NCBI GenBank assembly: GCA_016873495.1
Contig: VGXC01000020.1
Span: 1 to 62,110, forward strand
Origin: Nitrospira sp.
GTDB taxonomy: Bacteria; Nitrospirota; Nitrospiria; Nitrospirales; Nitrospiraceae
Direction of reading: 5' to 3'
Length of the DNA stretch: 62,110 nucleotides
Under the pieces are notes generated by a model. It did no database searches. It was not told the DNA's origin and saw only the letters and a program-made list of their open reading frames with translations. Of this stretch, positions 53,131 through 61,985 are shown in pieces (the first letter of the stretch is position 1; each line of letters starts with the position of its first letter). Made by a program: the position numbers and the translations under genes.

Positions 53131-53606
53131 GAGCACCTCCGCAATCGAGAGTGCGTTGGGCGTAGACCTATGTTGACCGAATCGGTCTTATTATGCCGGC
53201 AGGTACCCGCTCGGGCCGGGTATGCCCATATCCTTGGCAAGATCCTGAAAAACGAACTGCGCGTCGGAGCGAGAAGCAGTCGGCGTTATCGGTATGAAAC
53301 CATTAAGAAATGTGCTGCAAACGGTGAGGATGGACAGGGGTCCGGACGAAGGGTACAGGCATGGCAGTCGGCCTATGCGATGCAGGCGAGCAAATATCGG
53401 AACCTGACGAGCCATCGGCAGCAGCTCCGAGGCTTTACTCTAACAGGTCCAGTATGTTGCGTGGAAGTAACTAGTAGCTAGTTTAGTTAGATTTGTCAAG
53501 CGGTATTCGAGTGGTCCGGTCTCCGCGCTCCTTTCGATCGGTCGGATCGGGAATCGGCCGATGGCGGGTCTGTCGCTCATCCGGTGGGCTGGCGATGTGC
53601 GGGGTA
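53131..53606. other. Intergenic region with a promoter-like palindrome
   Basis: About 475 bp separate the second kinase's stop and the hydrolase start. On the minus strand TTGACA (53499-53494) and TACTAG (53476-53471) are 17 bp apart, and the -10 lies in the inverted repeat AACTAG-TAG-CTAGTT (53469-53483). If real, this leaves a leader of about 330 bases before the hydrolase. A plus-strand open frame (53119-53481) has no recognisable product. Confidence 0.4.
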
Positions 53607-55994
53607 TCAGCGGGAGCCGACATCGAAGGGGAGCGAAAATGTAAAGCAGCTGCCTTGTCCGGGAACGCTGGCGACCCAGATCGTGCCACCATGCAGTTCC
53701 ACGAGGCTCTTGGTAATGGCCAACCCAAGCCCCGCTCCGCGTGCCTCGACGGGCACTGATTCTCCCCGGTAGAACTTCCCAAATACCTTGTCGAGTTCCT
53801 GGACTGGGATGCCGCAGCCGCTGTCGGCGACGCTGATGGCGGCTCCGTGGCCGTCCCATAGCGCCGAGCCTACCACGATGTTCCCCTGCGGCGGGGTGAA
53901 CTTGATCGCGTTGTGCAGCAGGTTTGTCAGAATCTGGAGCAGTTTGTCTCGATCGGCTCGAATCGCCGGTAGGCCGGTCGTGTGCTGCTGCCTGATCGTA
54001 ATGGATTTGCCCCGCGCGAGCAGGTGAACGCTTTCGACGACCTCGTTGACGACGTCGGGAACCGCCAGATCGGTCAGGCGGAGTTCGGCCAAGCCGGCTT
54101 CGATTCGAGAGAGATCCAGCAGCTCGTTGGTCATCCGGGTCAGCCGGTCGGCGTTGAATTTGACCCGTTGCAGGTAATAGGTCTGCCGTTCGGTGAGTTG
54201 GCCGCTGACGCCGTCCAATAGGTTCTCCACATAGCCTTTGATAGACGTCATCGGCGTGCGCAACTCATGCGACACGATCGAGACGAACGCCGACTTCAGA
54301 TGGTCCAACTCCCGCAACTTCTGGTTTGCCGTCTCCAATTCCTGGGTGCGTTCGCGCACCTTGGTTTCCAGCCCGACGTTCAAGGCTTCGATCTGGGCAT
54401 AGGCCTCTGCATTGTCGAGGGCGATGGCGACCTGATTTGCGACCGTCACCATCAGGTCCAGGTCGGCCTGCCCAAGGCCGTTGACCTCCGCTCGGTCCAC
54501 CGTCAGCGCCCCTATGACCTGGCCTTTGACCTTCACCGGGATGGAGATAAAGGATTTCGCTCCCGTCATGGTCGCAAGTTGCTGATTGAGCGGATGGAGG
54601 GCGCCCCAGGCTTCCTGGAGATTGCGGACCAGGATCGGGCGGCCCTCCAGCAGGACGGCGCCTTCCAGGAGGTGTGGATCTGTGACGGGGATGGTCAGGT
54701 TCTCCGCAAACGCGGCGCAAGCTTGAGAGACACCCATGATGCGGATCTTGTGAGCCACCCGGCGGTCGTGATCGTACAACGAGATCATCGCGCGATCGTA
54801 GTGTAAGTCTTCATTGAGGGCGCGGAGCACGGAGTCGAACAGCTGGTCCCGGTCTAAAGTGGAGCTGAAGAGGAGCCCGGCCCGATGGAGAATGGTCAGT
54901 TGCCTGACCTTGCGGCGCAATTCGACGGTGGTCTGTTCCTGCTCCAGATAGGCCTCGCGAAGCTCCTCGTGTCGGGCCTCGACGGAACGCAGTTGCTCGT
55001 CCACCAACTGCTCCCGCATGCGACTGCGGGTATGGCGTGTCCACCAGCGAACAGTCAGCACCGACAGGACCGCAGGTCCGGACGCCAACAGCAAGCTTGG
55101 GACAGCGGTGAGCGTCGGATATCGGTATCGTAGGAAGAACCAAGAGGCTAGGCTTACCAGGAAGCCGATCGTAAGCCACATAGATTGCCGGGACGGCTCG
55201 GGGTCCCAGGCAATATCCCACTCACACCACTCGTCCCCTTCGGCCATGCAGGATCGGTCTGCGATGACAGCCGGCCGATTATGATGAATACGCTCGGGAA
55301 CCGCCGTCAATGCCCCCTTCGAAGCGGCGCAGACCAGGGCTGCGCAGGCTTTCCGATAGGGCCCGAACTGTCCGTCCACCGCGTCGGTGAATTTCATTCT
55401 GAGCAACGCGCGGCGATCGGTCACCGATTTCGCCTCCATGTACATGGAGCCCTTCACGAACTTTTCCCCGAAATGCGGAAACATCCGGTAGATCTGCGAG
55501 ACGGAGAAGGGGCGGCCCAGGGTCTGGATGATCGGCGAGAGAAATTTGGCCTGGGCCATCTTGAACGCGAATTGCGGATCGCCGGCAATGATCTGGCAGA
55601 ACTCGCCGAGGAAACAACGGAACTCATAGGAATAGCTGTGCCACATGTTCTTGAGCAAGGCCGGGGTGACGTGGTAGGCGGGGTCGCGAATGCGGTCATT
55701 CAACTTGGCGCAGAGGTCTTCGATCGCCTGCGCCCCTGCCGCAGGCCCCGCTTTCAGGCTGATGGACTCTTCGAGATACTCGATGTTGGCGCGGATCGTC
55801 ATGCCGCTCACGTCCCGAATCTTCTCTCCGGCAGCGTCCGCGCCGAAGGGACGGTACTCCATCATTCCTTTCTCAAGGATCGAATGAGTTTTGGGAAGCA
55901 GTCGCAGCGCCGGCTCAGCGGTGCGGGGTTCCGAGAATGAAGGCTTCTCGATCAGTTTGTGGAGGGATGTGCCGGATGCCGATGAGGGTACCAT
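53607..55994 (-). CDS. GAF histidine kinase with one V4R-like sensor module
   Basis: This 795-aa kinase has a single copy of the module (about 31-267) with C217, C222, D246, C249 and C257, the same spacing as in the four-module paralogue. Two membrane helices (273-290, 295-316), a coiled coil, GAF (370-535), HisKA with H576 (SIVSHELRTPMTS) and an ATPase (HNAIKFTPP) follow. There is no receiver. From the helices onward it matches the paralogue domain for domain, including REAYLEQEQT, so one derives from the other or from a shared ancestor. A promoter at 56004-56031 suggests a leaderless or very short leader. Confidence 0.9.
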   Translation of the reverse strand: MVPSSASGTSLHKLIEKPSFSEPRTAEPALRLLPKTHSILEKGMMEYRPFGADAAGEKIRDVSGMTIRANIEYLEESISLKAGPAAGAQAIEDLCAKLNDRIRDPAYHVTPALLKNMWHSYSYEFRCFLGEFCQIIAGDPQFAFKMAQAKFLSPIIQTLGRPFSVSQIYRMFPHFGEKFVKGSMYMEAKSVTDRRALLRMKFTDAVDGQFGPYRKACAALVCAASKGALTAVPERIHHNRPAVIADRSCMAEGDEWCEWDIAWDPEPSRQSMWLTIGFLVSLASWFFLRYRYPTLTAVPSLLLASGPAVLSVLTVRWWTRHTRSRMREQLVDEQLRSVEARHEELREAYLEQEQTTVELRRKVRQLTILHRAGLLFSSTLDRDQLFDSVLRALNEDLHYDRAMISLYDHDRRVAHKIRIMGVSQACAAFAENLTIPVTDPHLLEGAVLLEGRPILVRNLQEAWGALHPLNQQLATMTGAKSFISIPVKVKGQVIGALTVDRAEVNGLGQADLDLMVTVANQVAIALDNAEAYAQIEALNVGLETKVRERTQELETANQKLRELDHLKSAFVSIVSHELRTPMTSIKGYVENLLDGVSGQLTERQTYYLQRVKFNADRLTRMTNELLDLSRIEAGLAELRLTDLAVPDVVNEVVESVHLLARGKSITIRQQHTTGLPAIRADRDKLLQILTNLLHNAIKFTPPQGNIVVGSALWDGHGAAISVADSGCGIPVQELDKVFGKFYRGESVPVEARGAGLGLAITKSLVELHGGTIWVASVPGQGSCFTFSLPFDVGSR

Positions 55995-56003
55995 AAGAGG
56001 CGC

Positions 56004-56031
56004 ACTGTAAAGAGTTCGGCGATCTTGTCAA
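56004..56031 (-). promoter_or_regulatory. Promoter of the one-module kinase
   Basis: Minus-strand TTGACA (56031-56026) and TACAGT (56009-56004) are 16 bp apart. The predicted start near 55997 is only three bases before the kinase ATG at 55994, so the transcript would be nearly leaderless. Confidence 0.45.
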
Positions 56032-56119
56032 TCAGGGGAAGCACTCGATGAGGTAGGGGAGAGTACGGGAACTGTCAGACGCTCGCTTAGGGGAGGCGAA
56101 GTCGGAAAAAGAGGGCTGT

Positions 56120-56647
56120 CTACTGGTGCAAGTGCTTCAGCGCGGCGGCGCAGAGGATAATGAGGAGGCCAAGCCACAAAGCGACGCGCTGGAAGGGGAC
56201 CGGCTCCAACATCTGCTCTTCCCGTTCCTCGGCCGATTCATCGCCGGTCGGCTCGGTCTTGAAGATGATGGTGTAGAGGAAGAGCGTCAGAATGCCCAGA
56301 ACCAGGAACAACTTGATGAAGAACACGGTCAGATACTTGGCATGGTGGGGAATGCCGGACCCGGTTTGGGAGACCAGTAATTGATTCACATAGTGCAGGT
56401 TGATCCCGCCCGTAAAGAGAATCACGACCAGCAGGACGCCCACCACGCGCTTGTATTGCCGGTAAAACGTGTCGGCGATTGGCTTGATGTATTCTTTGGG
56501 CACCGCGGTCTTCAGCCCTGGCGTGACCGCCATGACCAGGAAGGCCAGGCCGCCGATCCAGATGACGGCCGAGACCAAGTGCAACCAATGGTTGACGATC
56601 GGGATGAGCTGGTTGAGGTCGGTCAGGAGTGATTGCAGCGCGTCCAT
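56120..56647 (-). CDS. CopD-like integral membrane protein
   Basis: This 175-aa protein has four membrane helices (about 15-42 LIPIVNHWLHLVSAVIWIGG, 68-85, 105-128, 152-170). The His-containing first helix and VNQLLVSQTG region resemble the CopD/DUF2214-like group that can bind haem or copper. The ATG overlaps the radical SAM stop by one base (TAATG), so it is the third gene of a coupled operon with the Usp-PCP_red and SPASM genes. A redox or tetrapyrrole-binding role is inference. Confidence 0.8.
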   Translation of the reverse strand: MDALQSLLTDLNQLIPIVNHWLHLVSAVIWIGGLAFLVMAVTPGLKTAVPKEYIKPIADTFYRQYKRVVGVLLVVILFTGGINLHYVNQLLVSQTGSGIPHHAKYLTVFFIKLFLVLGILTLFLYTIIFKTEPTGDESAEEREEQMLEPVPFQRVALWLGLLIILCAAALKHLHQ

Positions 56648-58023
56648 TAGAATTTAAACACCGGGGCGTCGTTGCCGAACCGTTTCTTGCGGAGCTCTTC
56701 CATCAATTCGACGGTGATAACGGCCAGGCCTTGTTCGCGTGCGTGCCGCTCGACGCCCTTCTTGACCATGGCGCGAAGGAAATAGGGTATGCGGTTGAGC
56801 CGGGTCTGCGCTGCTTCCTCCCAGACCGCGGTGCTTTCCTCCGGTGTGTTGAAGGCCACCTGCACCTTTGCGCCGCCCTTCGGGGTATAGAGGCACCACT
56901 GATCCTCGTCCAGCCAATCCCCATGGTCCACGTAGGGACGGGCCCGGCAGCCTCCGCAAATCTCGCTGTACTCACAGTCCCCACATTTGCCTTTGAGATG
57001 CGGATAACGGAAAGAGTCGAAGATGTCGGACCGTTCCCAGAGGTCCACGAAGCTCTTTTCGCGGACGTTGCCCGCCGAGAGCGGCATGTAGGGACAGGGG
57101 GTCACCTCGCCATTGGGGGTCACCCGGGCGTAATTGGTGCCGGCCAGGCAGCCCCCGCCCATATAGCCCTGGGCCTTGGTAATCGGGGAGTTGGGGTCCT
57201 TCTCGTAGGCCAGGCGTTTGAAGTGGGGTGCACAGCGGGCGCGAACCAGCATGTCTTTGTACTTATCCTGGCAATCGACCAGGTAGCCGAGCACTTCTTC
57301 GTACTGCGCTGGCGTGATGTCGGTCAGCTCCTCGCCGCGTCCGGTGCAGACCATGAAGAAGACGTTCAGCACTTTGGCGCCGAGGGTATGGGCCCACTCG
57401 ATCACGTCCGGCAGCTCCTGGTAGTTCATCGGCTGGGCGCTGAAGTGCACCTGGAACTGGAGCCCGTTGCGCTTGCACGCCTCGATGCCGGCCACGGCTC
57501 CTTCCCAAGCCCCTTCGAGCCCGCGGAAACGGTTGTGCTTCTTGGCGTCCAGCGAGTCGATGCTGATCCCGACGCCCATGACGCCGATCTCCACCAGCTC
57601 TTTGGCCATGCGATCGTTGATCAGCATCCCATTGGTGCCGAACACGACCATGAAGCCGAGCCCCACTGCGTGGCGCGCGATGTCCAGAATGTCCGGGCGT
57701 GTCAGCGGTTCCCCGCCGGTAATGACCAGCAGGCAGCCCCGGTTCACTTCGGCGATCTGATCGATCAGGCGGACGCATTCTTCGGTGGTGAGCTCGTCCG
57801 ATCCGCCGCCGGCTTTGGTGGTGGCGTCCAGGTAGCAATGGTCGCACTTGAGGTTGCAGCGCTTCGTGAGGTTGAGGGCGATCAGGAAGGGCTTGAAGTC
57901 GTCCACCGTCCGGCCGTCGCCGGGCATGCCCGGCGACGCCACAAACTGCTTGATCTGTTGTTCAAGCGAATCGAGCTTCCCCGCGAGGGCGGGAATATTC
58001 AATATCGGGAGGGCCTTACCCAT
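56647..58023 (-). CDS. SPASM radical SAM protein with C-terminal PCP_red domain
   Basis: The 458-aa protein has the radical SAM cluster motif RCNLKCDHC (C56, C60, C63), ITGGEPL, and a SPASM region with auxiliary Cys clusters (GGCLAGTNYARV, PCPYMPL, KGKCGDCEYSEICGGC). It resembles NirJ/AhbD-type haem-modifying enzymes more than peptide maturases, by eye. Its last 55 residues (TRLNRIPYFLRAMVKKGVER) form a PCP_red domain, named from the light-independent protochlorophyllide reductase B subunit. The ATG overlaps the upstream gene by eight bases. Predicted role: tetrapyrrole or protein side-chain radical chemistry. Confidence 0.87.
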   Translation of the reverse strand: MGKALPILNIPALAGKLDSLEQQIKQFVASPGMPGDGRTVDDFKPFLIALNLTKRCNLKCDHCYLDATTKAGGGSDELTTEECVRLIDQIAEVNRGCLLVITGGEPLTRPDILDIARHAVGLGFMVVFGTNGMLINDRMAKELVEIGVMGVGISIDSLDAKKHNRFRGLEGAWEGAVAGIEACKRNGLQFQVHFSAQPMNYQELPDVIEWAHTLGAKVLNVFFMVCTGRGEELTDITPAQYEEVLGYLVDCQDKYKDMLVRARCAPHFKRLAYEKDPNSPITKAQGYMGGGCLAGTNYARVTPNGEVTPCPYMPLSAGNVREKSFVDLWERSDIFDSFRYPHLKGKCGDCEYSEICGGCRARPYVDHGDWLDEDQWCLYTPKGGAKVQVAFNTPEESTAVWEEAAQTRLNRIPYFLRAMVKKGVERHAREQGLAVITVELMEELRKKRFGNDAPVFKF

Positions 58024-60127
58024 TCTGGGAGGGTCCCGGCTGGGAGCCGACGCCCAGGCGCTCGAGGATATCCTTCAGATTGCCCGTCTTCATCGCTTCT
58101 TCCATTGTGCCCTTGGCTTGCTCGATGCCCTCGTTGGCGACCTCGAGGGTGATCGTGGTCGCGCCGACCTTTTCGGCATGCTTCAGGATCAGCGCCTTGG
58201 TGCAGTCGCGCATGAAACCTGGGGGCACGCGGTCGAGGCGCGCTTGCGCGTCCGGGGTCCAGGTGAAAGGGGAGGGAGCAGACATTGAACTACCTCCGTT
58301 GCCGCCGGTTGCATGCCCGTTGCCATGGCCGTTACCCTGGTCGGCCTGGCGCGTGGCCTCCGTCTCCGGGGCCGTGCCGGTGCCTTTGTTCGCAAAGATA
58401 GGGGTATAGTCTTCGGCCGCCGCTTCCTGGATCATCGGCGCCGCATACTCGAGCGTAATCGTGGTTATGCCCAGCTTTCGGGCCGTCTTTTCGATCTTGG
58501 CCTTGGCGCGCCGCCGCTGGAACCCGGCCGGGACGCTCCGGATGGCCTCCTTGGCGTCCTTGGTCCACTGCATCGGCACGTCGTCGTAAGCCAGTTCCGT
58601 TTCCAGCTGCCCTTCCGCCTTGGCGGCCGCTTCGAAGATGCTCTTGTCTACCTGCTTGAAGCGCGAGCCCTCCGCCATGCAGACGGGGCACTTCACCGGC
58701 GTGTCGCCCTTGCCGATATAGCCGCAGCCGTCGCAAACGAAGTAAGTCTGGCTCATCCGGTCCAGGTAGGCCTGGGTGCCGGCGCTCACCGTCGGCTTCT
58801 CCTGCACGATCTCGGTCATCATGCCGCTGAGCGTACCGCCCATCAGGTCCTTGGCCACGGAATCGTCGGCCTGCATCTTGTCCCGGTCGATGCCGGCAGC
58901 GTCCAGGCTCCCGCCGAGCGCCCGCATGGCGTCCATCGCCCCTTTCGGCAGGATGTGTCCGACCGCCGCGTCCACCACCGTGTTGCTGATGATCGTGTGT
59001 CCCTTCTCGATCGCGTAGCGATGGATGGCCGTCTTGGCCACGCCGCGTGCAAACACCGGAATCTTTTCCATCCGACGCAAGGCCTCTTCGGTCCAGGCGA
59101 TGGTGTACTCGGCCTGGGTGTCGATGGGCGGAGTGTACTTGCGATTGGAGATCAGCACGTTGCAGGGGGCGGCGCGCAAGAGGTTCTCCGTGTTGCTGCC
59201 GATGTCCATGTCCTCGTCGCTGTGCACGCCGATTCGGCCGACGATCAGGAGCCAGGGGACATCCTTGCGGACGTACTGAATGACCTTCTCGAAGGCCTTC
59301 CCGTCCAGCAGAGTGGTCTTGATGTCCGTGTTTTCGGCTTGGGCGATCTCGCGGGAAATGTCCAGGTGCGACTGGTAAATCTTGGCCAGGCCGCTGTCGA
59401 TGATTTCTTCGTGCAATTTTTCCTGTTCCTTGAACCGGAAGACCTTGCCGGCCTCCTCGTTGAGGACGCCAGAAATGCTGTGGAAGGCCGCATAGTGGAA
59501 ATAGGGGTCGAAGGCCGCGATGGCTTCCACCGGCCGGTTTAAGGCTTTCCCCAAGGCCAGGGCGGTCATCAGCCCGCCGAACGAGTAGGCGCTGCCGTCC
59601 ACCGCGACGACGATCTTGCCGCTGGTCATCGGCTGCGTGTTCTTGATGATCAGCATGTCGGAGTTCCGGACGCGGCGCACCACGCGCTCGGTGTTGCTGC
59701 CGATCACGCTGTCCTTTACCGCGCCCACGCCGAGGGCACCCATGATCACGAGGTCGTAGGCGTTCTGGTTGATGTCTTCGGCCAGCACCTTCCAGTTCCG
59801 GCCTTCCAGGGAGCGGCGTTCCAGGGGCAGGTTGGCCTCGGTGCAGCGCTTATCCACATAGTCGAGGTAGGAGTCGGTAATGATCTGGAGCCCACGGGTG
59901 ATCAGCGAGTCGTGGATCTGGCGTTGCCGATCCAGCTCCTTTTCGTCGTGATACTCCTCCGGTAGTCCGGCCTCCATCTGTTTGAAACGCTTATCGTGCA
60001 TCTTTGCCGCATAGACATGGCTCCCGACGATTTTGGCGCCAAACGTTTTGGCCAGGTCGACGCCCACGTCGACGGCAGTATTGGAATAGTCCGAGTTATC
60101 GACCGGGACATAAATCGTCTTATACAT
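58016..60127 (-). CDS. Double universal-stress protein with three PCP_red domains and a rubredoxin-like knuckle
   Basis: This 703-aa soluble protein contains two Usp domains (about 1-163 and 168-328; GSNTERVVRR and GSNTENLLRA are the nucleotide-binding ends), PCP_red 1 (343-390, AWTEEALRRMEKIPVFARG), a rubredoxin-like metal site (C465, C468, C480, C483), PCP_red 2 (518-565, QWTKDAKEAIRSVPAGFQRR) and PCP_red 3 (621-668, TWTPDAQARLDRVPPGFMRD). A Gly/His/Asn-rich linker lies at 595-612. AAGGAGG precedes the ATG by seven bases. Its stop overlaps the SPASM gene. It may shuttle electrons or a tetrapyrrole; not shown. Confidence 0.88.
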   Translation of the reverse strand: MYKTIYVPVDNSDYSNTAVDVGVDLAKTFGAKIVGSHVYAAKMHDKRFKQMEAGLPEEYHDEKELDRQRQIHDSLITRGLQIITDSYLDYVDKRCTEANLPLERRSLEGRNWKVLAEDINQNAYDLVIMGALGVGAVKDSVIGSNTERVVRRVRNSDMLIIKNTQPMTSGKIVVAVDGSAYSFGGLMTALALGKALNRPVEAIAAFDPYFHYAAFHSISGVLNEEAGKVFRFKEQEKLHEEIIDSGLAKIYQSHLDISREIAQAENTDIKTTLLDGKAFEKVIQYVRKDVPWLLIVGRIGVHSDEDMDIGSNTENLLRAAPCNVLISNRKYTPPIDTQAEYTIAWTEEALRRMEKIPVFARGVAKTAIHRYAIEKGHTIISNTVVDAAVGHILPKGAMDAMRALGGSLDAAGIDRDKMQADDSVAKDLMGGTLSGMMTEIVQEKPTVSAGTQAYLDRMSQTYFVCDGCGYIGKGDTPVKCPVCMAEGSRFKQVDKSIFEAAAKAEGQLETELAYDDVPMQWTKDAKEAIRSVPAGFQRRRAKAKIEKTARKLGITTITLEYAAPMIQEAAAEDYTPIFANKGTGTAPETEATRQADQGNGHGNGHATGGNGGSSMSAPSPFTWTPDAQARLDRVPPGFMRDCTKALILKHAEKVGATTITLEVANEGIEQAKGTMEEAMKTGNLKDILERLGVGSQPGPSQNG

Positions 60128-60226
60128 CTACCCGCCTCCTTCAGGCCCCCTGGCAAACGTCGAGATCGAGAAAATCGTTAGGAAATTGAACCGATTCCGA
60201 GATATCACCGGCTAAAATAAGATGGC

Positions 60227-60256
60227 ATGATAGCATCGGAAATGTTGCGAATGCAA
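60227..60256 (-). promoter_or_regulatory. Possible promoter of the Usp-PCP_red operon
   Basis: Minus-strand TATCAT (60232-60227) is a good -10; TTGCAT (60256-60251) is a partial -35 at 18 bp spacing. It lies about 100 bp before the Usp gene. Confidence 0.35.
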
Positions 60257-60284
60257 GCAGCATCTCGGAGGGTGAGAAGAGGAG

Positions 60285-61904
60285 TTAGCCCACTCGGCTG
60301 ACGGCCGGTCCCGATGGCGAAGCGGCTGAAGAACCAGCGGTTTTTCGCGATTGGAGAATCTCTTCCAGAGTCAACAAGGCCTGGCGTCCGCTGTTGTGCT
60401 CGATTCCACGGATGAGACTGCCGTCCGCATAGGCCTGAGGCTTGGCGGAGAGGGAGCCGGACCAAGGACGGGGGTCCTGGCTCCCCTGTTTCTTATGCCA
60501 GGCGGCCAGGCAGGCCTTGGCGATCAGCTTGTTCAGCGGGGCCGGGTTGTAGAGGAGCTTTCTGATGCTGGTGGGGGTGAGCATCAGCGGATTGTAGCCG
60601 GCCGAGAGGTACCCCTCCTCCAGCAGCCGATGTTCCAGATCGGTGTTCGGTTGGATGCCCAGGAAAAACATCAAGGGAAACACCCGCTCCTCGCCCAGGA
60701 TCGAGGCGACGGTTTTGTACGATGCGACGCTCTGCAAGAGGGTCTCCTCGGTTTCCTTGGGGGAGTTCAGGGAATAGTTCAGGATGACCTTTCCCTGAAA
60801 GCCGGCTTCGGCCAGGTACCGGCAGCCGTCGTAAAGCCGCTCCAGCTTGAACCCCATGTGGAGGTTGTTGAGAACTTCTTGCGAGCCGGAGGTAATGGCC
60901 ACCTCCAGGTCTCCGACCCCAGAGCGGACCATGAGCTTGGCCAGGTCCGCCGTAATCAGCGAGGTCCGGATGTAGCCGGACCATTGGATATCCAGTTTTT
61001 CACGGAGGATACGCTCCAGAATCTCCGTACATTGGGGATAGGCTTCCTTGCCGGTGATGAACTGGGCGTCCGTGAACCAGAACTTGCGCGCGCCCCATTG
61101 GTGGTAATGTTGGGCGATGTCCTTGACGACCATCTCCGGCGGGCGGTAGCGGACCCGTTTCCCTTCGATATAGGGGTAGAGGCAGAAAGCACAGTCGTAG
61201 GGGCAGCCACGCTTGCTTTGGACGCCGATGGATTCGTCGATGTAGTCCCGGTACTGGGGGAAGATGCCGGTGAGGTAGGGTAAATCCACGGTCAAAGCGT
61301 CCAAGAGAGCCGGCGATCCCTGTTCGCCTTTGGACACCTTCCCTCCTTCTTTGACGATGTACCGTTCATCCGAGAGAGAGCGGCCTTCCACCATCTTGAG
61401 AATGGCGTCTTCGCCTTCGCCGAGGATGCCGACCGTCCCCTCCGGCAGCCTCTCGATCAACTGGTCCGCGAAGGCGGTGAAGGCCCCGCCTCCGATCATG
61501 ATCTGCGCGCGGGGAAACTCTTTTCGGATTATCCAGGGATAGGACAAGTTGGCACGTATGTCGTGGTAATACCGATAGAGCTGCTTGACGCCCTGGACGG
61601 AAGCCATGGCCCGCTTGAACGGGTTGCTCGCGAAATAGAAGTTGAACGCGTGCTCCAGCGACGCATCCCCTTCGTGGGGAGAGAAAATTTGGATGTCCCG
61701 CCAGGAGAAGCAGACCAAATCCGGCGCAAAGGCTGTGGCTGTGTCCCGCAGGACGTTCGGCCGATCGGCTTGCGGGTAGACCGACAGGTCTAGGATCTGC
61801 TGCCGGACATCGGGTCGCCGCCGATGGATAAAATCCGCCAAATAGGTGATCCCGATCGGGTAAACCTTCTTGCAGGGGAGAAAGACGTAGAGGACCGAGT
61901 TCAT
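60285..61904 (-). CDS. B12-binding-type radical SAM protein
   Basis: This 539-aa protein has the CxxxCxxC cluster site in KRGCPYDCAFCLYPY (about 230), preceded by a Rossmann-like N-terminal domain (about 1-180, KVYPIGITYLADFI, AQIMIGGGAFTAF) in the position of the cobalamin-binding domain. The His of a true B12 DxHxxG motif is not obvious, so cobalamin use is uncertain. The family includes BchE, MiaB-unrelated methylases and hopanoid enzymes. It lies upstream of the PCP_red operon in the same direction, separated by 157 bp. Substrate unknown. Confidence 0.85.
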   Translation of the reverse strand: MNSVLYVFLPCKKVYPIGITYLADFIHRRRPDVRQQILDLSVYPQADRPNVLRDTATAFAPDLVCFSWRDIQIFSPHEGDASLEHAFNFYFASNPFKRAMASVQGVKQLYRYYHDIRANLSYPWIIRKEFPRAQIMIGGGAFTAFADQLIERLPEGTVGILGEGEDAILKMVEGRSLSDERYIVKEGGKVSKGEQGSPALLDALTVDLPYLTGIFPQYRDYIDESIGVQSKRGCPYDCAFCLYPYIEGKRVRYRPPEMVVKDIAQHYHQWGARKFWFTDAQFITGKEAYPQCTEILERILREKLDIQWSGYIRTSLITADLAKLMVRSGVGDLEVAITSGSQEVLNNLHMGFKLERLYDGCRYLAEAGFQGKVILNYSLNSPKETEETLLQSVASYKTVASILGEERVFPLMFFLGIQPNTDLEHRLLEEGYLSAGYNPLMLTPTSIRKLLYNPAPLNKLIAKACLAAWHKKQGSQDPRPWSGSLSAKPQAYADGSLIRGIEHNSGRQALLTLEEILQSRKTAGSSAASPSGPAVSRVG

Positions 61905-61914
61905 AAATGCTCAA

Positions 61915-61985
61915 TTCTCAATGTTAAATGTTCAATGATGAATGTGAGAAAGGTTGCGTTCCTATTGAACATTCATAATTGACCA
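61915..61985. repeat. Word-repeat element D
   Basis: Left-hand words TCAATTC, TCAATGT, TTCAATGATGAATG are answered on the right by TTGAACATTCATAATTGA, forming an imperfect hairpin around a GC-richer loop. It belongs to the same style as the elements at 22121, 27290 and 36157 but with other words. Confidence 0.55.

Noticed and set aside
53119-53481. 120-codon plus-strand frame between the second kinase and hydrolase
   Set aside because: No domain and it overlaps the start region of the hydrolase on the other strand.
56629-58152. 507-codon plus-strand frame opposite the SPASM radical SAM gene
   Set aside because: Antisense shadow of a gene with clear Fe-S motifs.
58313-59542. 409-codon plus-strand frame opposite the Usp-PCP_red gene
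   Set aside because: Antisense shadow; His/Arg/Gly-rich product without a recognisable domain.
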